DNA of 22,761 nt from NS-12 sp045403215 (GTDB lineage Bacteria > Nitrospirota > Nitrospiria > Nitrospirales > NS-4): assembly GCA_045403215.1 (NCBI GenBank), contig JAXIOW010000150.1:1-22761 (forward strand), written 5' to 3'. This document shows positions 13,373 to 21,350 of the stretch, piece after piece. The translations under genes were made by a program, and so were the position numbers. The notes beneath the pieces are model-generated. The model did no database searches. It had not been told where the DNA came from and was given only the letters and a program-made list of their open reading frames with translations. The first letter of the stretch is position 1, and each line of letters begins with the position of its first letter.

Positions 13373-14665
13373 TTACAGAAGGGGGCGGAGGATCTGCTGG
13401 AACTCGGGAGCCCGCAGTTTCATCAAGGCTTTTTCCTCGATCTGGCGAATCCGCTCACGGGTGACCCCCAAGATGCGGCCGACTTCCTCCAGAGTCATCG
13501 GCTCGCCCTGCCCGATGCCGAACCGGAGGCGGATCACGGCTTCCTCGCGAGGACTGAGCGAACCAAGCGCCCGCGAGACTTCCCGAGTCATCTCCTTGAG
13601 CCCGACCTGGCTGTCGGCCTGCAGGGTCTCCCGGTCTGGAATGAAGTCCCCAAGGAGGGTTTCCCCGTCCCCGATCGGGTGATCCAGGGCAACGACGTCC
13701 TGGAAGACCTGGATCGTCTGTTCGACCTTGTCGTTCGAGGTCTTGACCGCGCCGGCCACTTCTTTGAGGGAAGGCTGCCGGCCGAGCCGCTGCGCCAGCC
13801 GACGAGTCGCCTTGGAAACCCGCTGATACGCTTCGGTCATGTGCACGGGCACCCGGATGGTGCGGGACTGATCCGCCAGCGCGCGGGTGATCCCCTGGCG
13901 GATCCACCACGTGGCATAGGTGCTAAACTTGAACCCGCGCCGGTGGTCGAATCGCTCCGCCGCCTTCATCAGGCCGATATTGCCTTCCTGGACGAGATCC
14001 AGGAGGCTCATGCCCCGTCCGTTGTAACGTTTGGCGATGTCGACGACCAGGCGCAGGTTGGACAGGACCATCTCTTCCTTGGCCTTTTCCAACTGGGCCC
14101 ACCCTTCGTGGTACTGCTTCAGGGCGGCCTTCACGTGACGAGCCTTCGGCGTCACACGACGACTCGGCCCCCAGATCTCCTTGATGACCTGCTGGATGGC
14201 CCGCTTCCCTTTTGCAAGATCCGTCGCCGCAAGCCCGCTGACACCGACCACGGCTTTCATGTCCGCCTGGCAGGCCTTCAGTGACTCCGGCTGCCGGAGC
14301 CCGCGCGTGATGGCTAGGACCGTTCTGATGGCACGGCGCACCTGCCGATCGCCCTGCTCGATCCGTTTCCCCAGCGCGACTTCGTCTTCACGCGTCAGCA
14401 AGACCCGCTTGCCGAAGGACCGGAAATACAGCCATTCCAGTTCGACAGGGTTCGCCACGGTCGGCCCTGACTCCTGGGAATCGCCCACGCTCGAGCCCTC
14501 CACAGTCTCTGCGAGCAGCGTCTCCGGCACGGGATAGGGAAGAGTATCCTGTTCGGACTCCCCGATCACGGCGTCCTCCTCCAGCAGCACCTTGTCTCTC
14601 GTCAGATCATCCATCGCAATCTGGTCCTCGCTGGGAGCTTTCACCTCTGTCATTTCTACGGACAC
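13373..14665 (-). CDS. Sigma70-family RNA polymerase sigma factor (RpoD-like, group 1 or 2)
   Basis: Directs RNA polymerase to promoters. The 430-aa protein has region 1.2 at about 72-112 (LEWLYFRSFGKRVLLTREDE), a non-conserved insert at about 113-195, region 2 at about 196-268 (LSNLRLVVDIAKRYNGRGMS, YATWWIRQGITRA), region 3 at about 275-350, and region 4 at about 365-425 (TLEEVGRILGVTRERIRQIE). Region 1.1 is not evident; instead the first 70 residues are acidic and probably disordered. The length and the insert are intermediate between RpoS-type and full RpoD. The start is a GTG at 14665 with GAGG 8 bases upstream; an ATG at 14653 has poorer support. Whether it is the main or an alternative sigma cannot be told from one window. 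Confidence 0.93.
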   Translation of the reverse strand: MSVEMTEVKAPSEDQIAMDDLTRDKVLLEEDAVIGESEQDTLPYPVPETLLAETVEGSSVGDSQESGPTVANPVELEWLYFRSFGKRVLLTREDEVALGKRIEQGDRQVRRAIRTVLAITRGLRQPESLKACQADMKAVVGVSGLAATDLAKGKRAIQQVIKEIWGPSRRVTPKARHVKAALKQYHEGWAQLEKAKEEMVLSNLRLVVDIAKRYNGRGMSLLDLVQEGNIGLMKAAERFDHRRGFKFSTYATWWIRQGITRALADQSRTIRVPVHMTEAYQRVSKATRRLAQRLGRQPSLKEVAGAVKTSNDKVEQTIQVFQDVVALDHPIGDGETLLGDFIPDRETLQADSQVGLKEMTREVSRALGSLSPREEAVIRLRFGIGQGEPMTLEEVGRILGVTRERIRQIEEKALMKLRAPEFQQILRPLL

Positions 14666-14866
14666 GTCAACGCCCTCAGATGTCTAATACCTTCGACGAA
14701 AAAGTTCTCTCACCGCTTAAATCTTCTAATCCGTTGAAAAGCTGGCCAAACTGCTTCAACGGAGCGAACGGAAACCAACGCCTTTTCAACATCTTTGATA
14801 TGGATAACCAGGGGGGAACGCAAGATCAAGGGCTACTGTGGAAGAATCTTCTGGACTTCCGGGCGG
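14666..14866. other. Leader between ktrA and the sigma-factor gene
   Basis: The 201-bp gap holds the 5' region of the sigma gene (minus strand). It contains a hairpin-forming inverted repeat at 14731-14762 and a weak promoter candidate on the minus strand, TTGATC (about 14828-14823) and TATCCA 17 bp later. No rho-independent terminator for ktrA is apparent. Confidence 0.5.
14731..14762 (-). repeat. Hairpin-forming inverted repeat in the sigma-factor leader
   Basis: On the minus strand CCGTTGAAGC pairs with GCTTTTCAACGG through 10 base pairs interrupted by a two-base bulge; the loop AGTTTGGCCA contains the palindrome TGGCCA. There is no T-run on either side, so a simple terminator is unlikely. 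It lies about 65 bp upstream of the GTG start and could be an mRNA structure or an operator. Confidence 0.55.
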
Positions 14867-15556
14867 TTATTCGGATTTGGTCAGCCGCTGCAGGTCTTCC
14901 TGTTTGCCCACGAGGACGAGGATGTCGCCCTTTTCGATGACATCATCCAGGGAGGGCGTCACATTGAACACCTCATCGGTGGTCATCCGCCCCTTGACCA
15001 TCCGCGTCACTTTCTTCCGGATGCCGATGAGGTTGACATTGTAGGCCTCCTGAATCTTGGCCTCACGCAGGCGGAGTCCTGACATGTGATCCGGGACGGC
15101 CAGTTCCTCGACGCTAAAGCCCGGCGCGAGCTCCAAGTACTCCAGCACGTTCGGGGATATCAGTCGCTGGGCCAGCCGGATGGCGGCATCGCGCTCTGGG
15201 AAGATGACTTCCGACACGCCGAGATTCTTCAGGATCTTGCCATGCTGGGCGGTGACCCCTTTGGCGATGATCTGCTTGATGCCCATCTCCTTCAAGGTCT
15301 GCACGATGAGGATGCTGGCTTCAATGTTCTCGCCCATGCTGACCACGGCCACATCCACATTCTGCACGCTGATCGCCTTGAGGGCTTTCTCGTCGGTCGC
15401 GTCACACTGGACGGCAAACGTCGCTAGATCGCTGATGGCCTGGATTTTCTCCGGATCGGTATCGATAGCCAACACCTCGCACCCTTCCTTGACCAGCGTC
15501 TCGGCAACTCCATACCCAAAGCGTCCCAGCCCGATAACCGCCACCTGACGTTTCAT
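14867..15556 (-). CDS. ktrA: KtrA/TrkA-type regulatory subunit of a potassium channel
   Basis: A cytoplasmic RCK-ring subunit that gates the membrane subunit in response to nucleotides. The 229-aa protein has an N-terminal Rossmann domain with GLGRFGYG (9-16) and an acidic residue at the end of the second strand (IDTDPEK), and a C-terminal RCK_C domain (about 140-225, ending DILVLVGKQEDLQRLTK). One RCK unit (not two, as in E. coli TrkA) matches the KtrA form. A strong ribosome-binding site, GGAGGTGA, lies about 7 bases before the ATG. It follows ktrB by 35 bp on the same strand. Confidence 0.94.
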   Translation of the reverse strand: MKRQVAVIGLGRFGYGVAETLVKEGCEVLAIDTDPEKIQAISDLATFAVQCDATDEKALKAISVQNVDVAVVSMGENIEASILIVQTLKEMGIKQIIAKGVTAQHGKILKNLGVSEVIFPERDAAIRLAQRLISPNVLEYLELAPGFSVEELAVPDHMSGLRLREAKIQEAYNVNLIGIRKKVTRMVKGRMTTDEVFNVTPSLDDVIEKGDILVLVGKQEDLQRLTKSE

Positions 15557-15591
15557 ACATTCACCTCCACCGGTGTGTGCTTGTCCTGGAC

Positions 15592-16986
15592 TTATCCTAC
15601 CACCACCCGCGCTTCCGCGTACCGGTACCGCAAATCCTCGTGGCCCTTGACGGCAAAGAGGCCGACGGTAAGGGGGCCCAGCCGTCCCAGAAACATCGCG
15701 ATGATGATGATGAACTTGCCGAAATCGCTGAACAAGGCCGACAGGCTCAGCACACCCCCGTTTCCGGTGGACAATCCCACAGTCCCGGCCGCCGACGCGA
15801 CCTCGAACATGATTTGAATGAACTTCTGGCTCTCTAAGTAGGACAGTATCATGGTAAAGCCGGTGACCAGTCCAAACGCCAGTGATGACAGCACGAACGC
15901 TTTGTGGACAATCTCCTGGGGAATCCGCCGGTGGAACATCATGACATCGGCTCGCCCCTTCAACGTCGCCCAGATCGCCGCGCAGATGATCCCGAAGGTC
16001 GTCGTCTTGATCCCACCTCCGGTGCCCCCTGGCGAGGCCCCGATGATCATCAACAGGGTGAGGAAATAGAGAGTGGCGGTGCCGACGAGCCCTATCTCAA
16101 TGGTGTTGAACCCAGCCGTCCGGGCCGAAATCGAGTGGAAGTAGGCTGCCAGGACCTGTTCGCTGAAAGGCATCGGCGCCAGCGTTTTTTCATTCTGAAC
16201 CTCCAAGGCCCAAATCCCGACCGTTCCCCCGACAATCAGCAACACCGAAACCAGCACAGCCAGCTTGGTATGGGTCGAAAGACGAAACCGTCGGCCTCGC
16301 AGATTCTCCAGAATGTCTCGATAGACCAGAAACCCGATCCCGCCCAACACGATCAGCGTCGAGACGGTGAGGTTCACGGTCAGATCTCGGCGATAGGCGG
16401 TCAAGCTGTCAGAGAACAGGGAAAACCCGGCGTTATTGAAAGCCGCGACCGAATGGAAGACTCCGAAGTAGAAGGCCCGCAGGAAATCCATGTCGAGGGA
16501 GAACCGGACCGTAAGGATCAGGGCCCCGACGCCCTCCACGATGAGCGTGATCGCCACGATGACCTTCACAAACCGCACCAAGCCCTCCATACTCAACGTG
16601 TTCAGCACCTCCATCATCATCATCCGCTCCCGAAGACCGATCCGGCGACCCAGCGCCAGCAGCAGGAGCGTGGCGGTCGCTGAGTAGCCGAGCCCTCCTA
16701 TCTGGATGCCCAGAAGGATGACCAGTTGGCCGAAGAGGGTGAAGTCCTTCGGGGTGTCCAAGACGATCAAACCCGTGACGCAGACCGCCGACGTCATGGT
16801 GAAGAGCGCGTCGACGAACCGGACGCCATGGCCCGTCGTGGCAAAGGGGAGCATCAGGAGGAGGGAGCCGACCAGAATCATGGCCAAAAATGCCCCGACC
16901 ACAATCTGAGAGCTGGTGTACCGAGATTCCCGGGCCCAGTCCAAGGCCTTCTTGGCCACCCCACGATAAGTCAGCGCCTGCTCCAT
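15592..16986 (-). CDS. ktrB: KtrB/TrkH-type potassium channel membrane subunit
   Basis: The pore-forming subunit for K+ uptake. The 464-aa protein is strongly hydrophobic, with four M1-P-M2 repeats. The four filter glycines are present: VTGL (Gly72), NNAGF (Gly187), RTAGF (Gly292) and TVGLSTG (Gly404). A glycine-rich stretch GASPGGTGGGIKTTTFG (316-332) matches the gating loop of KtrB. The start ATG at 16986 is 11 bp after the slipin stop and has no strong ribosome-binding site, so it may depend on coupling. With KtrA it forms a complete channel. Confidence 0.95.
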   Translation of the reverse strand: MEQALTYRGVAKKALDWARESRYTSSQIVVGAFLAMILVGSLLLMLPFATTGHGVRFVDALFTMTSAVCVTGLIVLDTPKDFTLFGQLVILLGIQIGGLGYSATATLLLLALGRRIGLRERMMMMEVLNTLSMEGLVRFVKVIVAITLIVEGVGALILTVRFSLDMDFLRAFYFGVFHSVAAFNNAGFSLFSDSLTAYRRDLTVNLTVSTLIVLGGIGFLVYRDILENLRGRRFRLSTHTKLAVLVSVLLIVGGTVGIWALEVQNEKTLAPMPFSEQVLAAYFHSISARTAGFNTIEIGLVGTATLYFLTLLMIIGASPGGTGGGIKTTTFGIICAAIWATLKGRADVMMFHRRIPQEIVHKAFVLSSLAFGLVTGFTMILSYLESQKFIQIMFEVASAAGTVGLSTGNGGVLSLSALFSDFGKFIIIIAMFLGRLGPLTVGLFAVKGHEDLRYRYAEARVVVG

Positions 16987-16997
16987 GAACGGGATGA

Positions 16998-17747
16998 TCA
17001 GGGCTTTTTCAGGGCCTGGATGAAGGGGGAGATGATGTCGATGGGAACGGGGAAGATCGTCGTGGAGTTCTTCTCGGCCGCCACCTCCACCAGCGTCTGG
17101 AGGTACCGGAGCTGCAAAGCCATTGGATTGCGCGCAATGATCTCCGCGGCCTCAAAGAGCTTCTGGGCAGCCTGGAACTCGCCTTCGGCATGGATCACCT
17201 TGGCGCGCCGCTCGCGCTCGGCCTCCGCTTGCTTCGCAATGACGCGGAGCATCTCCGGCGGCAGATCGACGTTCTTGACCTCCACCGCCGAGACTTTGAC
17301 CCCCCAAGGCTCGGTTTGCTGGTCAATGATCCGCTGGAGCTCCACATTAACCTGATCCCGCTTAGAGAGCAGCTCGTCCAATTGGCTCTGGCCCAGCACG
17401 CTGCGAAGGGTCGTCTGGGCGATCTGCGAGGTCGAATAGAGGTAATCCTGCACGGCCAGGATCGCCCGCTGCGGATCCACCACGCGAAAGAAGATGACGG
17501 CAGTGACCTTGACCGAGACGTTGTCGCGGGTGATCACGTCCTGCGCCGGCACCTCCATCGTGACCGTCTGGAGATTCACCCGGAGCATTTTCTGAACAAC
17601 CGGGATCACGATGATGAGACCCGGCCCCTTGACCGTTTGAAACTTTCCCAGGAAAAAGATCACCCCCCGCTCGTACTCCATCAAGATCTTGATCATGTTG
17701 TAGATCAGGATCACAAGCAGGATGGCCGGTATGAGATAAGGTATCAT
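16998..17747 (-). CDS. Slipin (stomatin-like SPFH protein)
   Basis: A membrane-anchored SPFH/band-7 protein thought to organise membrane domains and to be a partner or substrate of NfeD proteases. Length 249 aa from the ATG at 17747. It has an N-terminal hydrophobic hairpin (about 1-21), then the SPFH domain (ERGVIFFLGKFQTVKGPG, VITRDNVSVKVTAVIFFRVV, DQQTEPWGVKVSAVEVKNV), a coiled-coil stretch rich in Ala/Glu/Arg (AKQAEAERERRAKVIHAEGE) and a C-terminal region that in this family mediates oligomerisation. AGGAG 6 bases upstream of the ATG fixes the start over a TTG 6 bases earlier. It lies 19 bp after nfeD, the standard slipin/NfeD pairing. Confidence 0.95.
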   Translation of the reverse strand: MIPYLIPAILLVILIYNMIKILMEYERGVIFFLGKFQTVKGPGLIIVIPVVQKMLRVNLQTVTMEVPAQDVITRDNVSVKVTAVIFFRVVDPQRAILAVQDYLYSTSQIAQTTLRSVLGQSQLDELLSKRDQVNVELQRIIDQQTEPWGVKVSAVEVKNVDLPPEMLRVIAKQAEAERERRAKVIHAEGEFQAAQKLFEAAEIIARNPMALQLRYLQTLVEVAAEKNSTTIFPVPIDIISPFIQALKKP

Positions 17748-17766
17748 CGACAACTCCTCTCTTGAA

Positions 17767-19104
17767 TTACTTCCGGTGCGGGCGCACGGTCAGTGTCAAA
17801 CCCGCCACGGCCTTCACCTCGGCTTCTTCGCCTTCTCGGAGCGGCTCCTCGCTGACCGCGTCCCAGATCTCCCCTTGCAGGAGCACCTTCCCCCGTGGAA
17901 CCAGATCGGTCTTGGCGACGGCAATCGTCCCGACCATGCTCTCCGCTCCCGTCACGGGCCGGTGCGAATGGGACTTGACGGCCATCCAGACTATGCCCAT
18001 GAGCAGGGCACCGAAGGTCACCACCGTCGGGATGATGACCGGCAGGGACACTTTCATGAAGGGCGCGTCGGTCTTCACCAGCAAGAGGGCTCCCAACACC
18101 ATCGACGCGATGCCCCCCAGGCTCAGAAGGCCGTAGCTCATCACCTTGATCTCGAGGATGAACAACACGATGCCCAGGAGGATGAGCAGCACGCCCGCGT
18201 AGTTGATCGGCAGGGTCTGAAGGGAATAAAAGGCCAGGATGAGGCTAATCGCCCCGACGATCCCGGGCAGGATGGCGCCCGGATTGTACAGCTCCGCGAG
18301 CAGTCCGATGGTGCCCAAGGTCATGAGGAGGAACGCGATGTTCGGATCACTCAGGGCTTTGAGCGCTTCGAGCCGCCAGCCCATGGGGCTCTCCTTCAGC
18401 CGGGCGCCCTTCGTCCGGAGTATGATCTTGCCGGCGCCCGTCACGACCTCCCGGCCATCCACAGCCGCCAACAGAGACGGCACGTCGTCCGCGATCTGGT
18501 CAATGACTTTCAGCGACAGGGCTTCCTTCTCCGTCACCGACACGCTCTTGCGCACCGCATCTTCAGCCCACTGGACGTTTCGCCCCCGCTTCTCGGCGAT
18601 GGACTTGAGGTAGGCCGCCGCGTCGTTCTCTACCTTGGCCTTCATCACGGCGTCCATCTCGCCGCCCCCCATCGCCACGGGATGGGCCGCGCCCACGTTC
18701 GTGCCCGGCGCCATGACAGCGATGTGCGCGGCATAGAGGATGAACACCCCCGCCGAAGCCGCCCTCCCGCCGCTCGGCGCAACGTAGACGATCACCGGGA
18801 TCGGGGAGGCCACGATGTCCTTGATGATCAGCCGCATGGAGGTATCGAGCCCGCCCGGCGTGTCCAGGCGAAGGACGACGGCCGCGGCCCCCACCTCCTG
18901 GGCGTCCGTCAGCACCCGATTGATGTACTCGACGGTCACTGGATTGATCACGCCCTCATAGGTCCCTACGTACACAGCCCCTGGTGCGTTGTCTTCAGAC
19001 TTACCAAACCCGGCCGATGCCGACAGGAGAAGGCAGCCGCTGAAAAGGAGAGAAACCGTGAATCGGAGGAATGCCAGATGAGAGGCCTGTGGTCTGCTTG
19101 CCAT
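17767..19104 (-). CDS. nfeD: NfeD, membrane-bound ClpP-class serine protease
   Basis: A membrane protease that cleaves the C-terminus of its slipin partner. Length 445 aa from the ATG at 19104. It has a signal sequence (about 1-33), a ClpP-like domain (about 40-230) with the catalytic Ser117 in ASAG and the proposed Lys157 (upstream of SIAEKRGRN), and TPGG (about 82-85) forming the oxyanion region. Four to five transmembrane helices follow (about 255-380), then a C-terminal OB-fold NfeD domain (about 385-445). This is the full-length NfeD1b type. A clear promoter precedes it, so nfeD heads the nfeD-slipin-ktrB-ktrA transcript. Confidence 0.94.
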   Translation of the reverse strand: MASRPQASHLAFLRFTVSLLFSGCLLLSASAGFGKSEDNAPGAVYVGTYEGVINPVTVEYINRVLTDAQEVGAAAVVLRLDTPGGLDTSMRLIIKDIVASPIPVIVYVAPSGGRAASAGVFILYAAHIAVMAPGTNVGAAHPVAMGGGEMDAVMKAKVENDAAAYLKSIAEKRGRNVQWAEDAVRKSVSVTEKEALSLKVIDQIADDVPSLLAAVDGREVVTGAGKIILRTKGARLKESPMGWRLEALKALSDPNIAFLLMTLGTIGLLAELYNPGAILPGIVGAISLILAFYSLQTLPINYAGVLLILLGIVLFILEIKVMSYGLLSLGGIASMVLGALLLVKTDAPFMKVSLPVIIPTVVTFGALLMGIVWMAVKSHSHRPVTGAESMVGTIAVAKTDLVPRGKVLLQGEIWDAVSEEPLREGEEAEVKAVAGLTLTVRPHRK

Positions 19105-19124
19105 GATCAACTCAGCCTAGAGGT

Positions 19125-19153
19125 ATCGTAGTCTCCACCCCCTACCCTGTCAA
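19125..19153 (-). promoter_or_regulatory. Sigma70-type promoter of the nfeD-slipin-ktrBA unit
   Basis: On the minus strand, TTGACA (19153-19148), a 17-bp spacer, and TACGAT (19130-19125). It lies in the 68-bp gap between the transglutaminase and nfeD genes. The predicted transcription start near 19118 leaves a leader of about 14 bases. Confidence 0.65.
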
Positions 19154-19172
19154 GGAGAGGCGAACCCGACCG

Positions 19173-21350
19173 CTACCGCCTGACGGCGCGCAGCCGGGCA
19201 AGCAGATCGTGAACCTTTTGGGTCTCATCCGACGAGAGCGGGGCAAGCCCGAAGCGGACCTGGCAATAGAGGTCGGTCAGGGGACGCACGAAGGGGGCAG
19301 CATCTCGCCATTCGCGCGCCACTTGTCGGGCGAATTCCAGCGGGGTCGCCTCAGGGGACTTCGGCAGCCCGCGGGCTTCCAGGATCCGCAGCATCCGGCT
19401 GTAGAGCTGGATGGCGGCGACCTGCCGGGGCGTGCGGGGATCCAGTTGTTGCTGCCGGCGTCCACGCCCGCGCAGGAGCACGGCGAGGACCATGCCGATC
19501 ACGAGCATACCAGCCGTCAGTCCTATCGCGAGCGCCCATCCGCGCGCGCGCGCCAATTCGACTAGCCAGGCCCGCGCAGACGCCAGCCCGCGCATGACGG
19601 TTGACACAAAGTCGGACACCCCTACGCGCATCTGCTCGCTCCGATCCCGGAGCGACTTTGCCGCCGCCATTTGATCGCGGAAGCTGTACTGGACCACGTA
19701 GCGATCCCACCGGAGTCGGATCGAGTCCACGATTTTGCCGATGTTCCACCATACCCAGGAAGGCGCAGCGGCGGGCACGGAGGGCGTCGGGTCAAACGTC
19801 ACCCAGCCGGAGCGGGGGAAATACACCTCCACCCAGGCGTGCGCATCCTGCTGTCGGATCGTGTAGTAATTGCCGAAGTCGTTCCACACCCCAGGGAGAA
19901 AGCCGGTGACGAGGCGCGCGGGGATCCCCAAGGTCCGGAGCATCACGACCATCGCCGTCGCATAGTGCTCGCAGTAGCCGGTCATCCGGGTGAACAGGAA
20001 GTCCTCCACGGGATCGGCCGACACGGTCGTTCCGACGTCGAGACTGTACTGGTAGCTCCGGCGGAGGTGCTGCTCGATCGCCCGCGCCCTCCCGTACGGG
20101 GTGGACGCGGCGCTGGTCACCTCGCGGGCCAACGCCGCCACGCGCGAGCTGGTGGCCGGCAACTGGAGGTAATGCTCCCGGATGAATGCCGGATAGATGG
20201 AGGACGGCGCGGCGCGATCGGCCTCCACCAGGCGACCGGGAATCGAGCGCACGCTGTACTGGAAGCGCGCAGCGGGCGGAAACGGCAGGTAGAGCCCCCG
20301 CATCCCGTCCATCTGCACCACCACGAAATTGCCTTTGACCGACTCCACGAACGACGCCCCGAACAGCACGTTGGTGTCGAGCGCCTCGATGAGGACCTCC
20401 TGACGCATCACGGCCGACTCGGGGACGGCCAACGTCTGCTCGGAAGGCACCATGAACCCGCCGTCAGGGGTGCGGCCCAACAACCGCCGGGCCGCCAACC
20501 GGTTGGCCCAGGAGCGGCCGTCATAGGTGTCGTAGGCCGCGCCCCGGAAGTACAGCTCCTCCAGAATCGGCGCTTTCTGGTCCGGCAGTTCGACTCGCAT
20601 GACCACGGTGGGGTCGAGCTTGACCGCGCCGATGACCCCTAGATCCACCTTTTGGGAAAATCCCGACGTGCGGATCAGGTCCACACGGTCCTTCTGGAAG
20701 AACCCGGCCCCGATTCGCGGGATCAGGAAGAAGATGGCCATCGTCAGGCAGAAGGAGCCCACCGCGATCCCGTTCGTCGTCCAGAAGAACTGCGCCGTGA
20801 CCAGGCGCGAGATCGGCGAGGGATCGTGCAATTCCTTCCCGGCCTGCACGGCCGCCCGCGTCTCTTCAGCCTCGTTTCTCAAATGATAGAGGATGAGCGT
20901 CCAGATCGCCGCGAACACGTAGGCGATGAACACGCCCGCGTACCAGAGGTCCACCGTCAGCGCCGCCGCAGCCAGGAGTTCCAGGAAGCTGATCGCGTAG
21001 AGCTGCAGAAAGTCCTTGCGCTGCCGGAGGTGAAAGAGCTTGATGCCCATCAGCAGGATCAGGAAATGCACGGACGCCGGCAGGATGTCCTGGGAGATCA
21101 GCAGAAGATCGGCCCCGAAGAAGACGAAGACGGCGATCAGGAACACATTCCAGGTGGCGCTTGAGAGGCTGGCGATCTGGCGGGCCAGCCGCTCCCCGGC
21201 CAGCTCCATCGCCTGGGCCAAGCTCACCACCAGGCTCGCCAGCCCGATCAGGACCAATCCCCCTGGAATCTCACCGGTGAGGACCAGGCCCAGAAACCCG
21301 ACGGCGGCCAGCACGATCGAGCTCACCGGAAACGCGCGTTCAAGGATCAT
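19173..21350 (-). CDS. TgpA-like membrane transglutaminase (DUF3488 and transglutaminase-core)
   Basis: A membrane protein with an extracytoplasmic transglutaminase-like domain. Length 725 aa from the ATG at 21350, which overlaps the DUF58 stop as ATGA. The N-terminal part has about six transmembrane helices (about 8-165 and 195-212). The catalytic domain carries the Cys/His/Asp triad: Cys460 in TGYCEHYATAM, His504 in DAHAWVEVYF and Asp520 in VTFDPTPS. Another helix lies near 615-640, before a cytoplasmic C-terminal tail. This is the usual DUF3488-transglutaminase-DUF4129 order. It may process or cross-link envelope proteins or peptides; the natural substrate is unknown. It lies directly after the DUF58 and MoxR genes, the common partner set. 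Confidence 0.93.
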   Translation of the reverse strand: MILERAFPVSSIVLAAVGFLGLVLTGEIPGGLVLIGLASLVVSLAQAMELAGERLARQIASLSSATWNVFLIAVFVFFGADLLLISQDILPASVHFLILLMGIKLFHLRQRKDFLQLYAISFLELLAAAALTVDLWYAGVFIAYVFAAIWTLILYHLRNEAEETRAAVQAGKELHDPSPISRLVTAQFFWTTNGIAVGSFCLTMAIFFLIPRIGAGFFQKDRVDLIRTSGFSQKVDLGVIGAVKLDPTVVMRVELPDQKAPILEELYFRGAAYDTYDGRSWANRLAARRLLGRTPDGGFMVPSEQTLAVPESAVMRQEVLIEALDTNVLFGASFVESVKGNFVVVQMDGMRGLYLPFPPAARFQYSVRSIPGRLVEADRAAPSSIYPAFIREHYLQLPATSSRVAALAREVTSAASTPYGRARAIEQHLRRSYQYSLDVGTTVSADPVEDFLFTRMTGYCEHYATAMVVMLRTLGIPARLVTGFLPGVWNDFGNYYTIRQQDAHAWVEVYFPRSGWVTFDPTPSVPAAAPSWVWWNIGKIVDSIRLRWDRYVVQYSFRDQMAAAKSLRDRSEQMRVGVSDFVSTVMRGLASARAWLVELARARGWALAIGLTAGMLVIGMVLAVLLRGRGRRQQQLDPRTPRQVAAIQLYSRMLRILEARGLPKSPEATPLEFARQVAREWRDAAPFVRPLTDLYCQVRFGLAPLSSDETQKVHDLLARLRAVRR

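Noticed and set aside
13085..14284. Plus-strand open frame of about 400 codons opposite the protease and sigma genes
   Set aside because: Antisense to well-supported genes with catalytic and sigma motifs; no protein-like domains.
14666..14866. Possible riboswitch or small RNA in the sigma leader
   Set aside because: Only one simple hairpin is visible and no known riboswitch core; reported as a hairpin instead.
17776..19131. Plus-strand open frame of about 450 codons opposite nfeD
   Set aside because: His/Asp/Arg-rich composition typical of antisense frames; nfeD on the other strand has intact active-site residues and a promoter.
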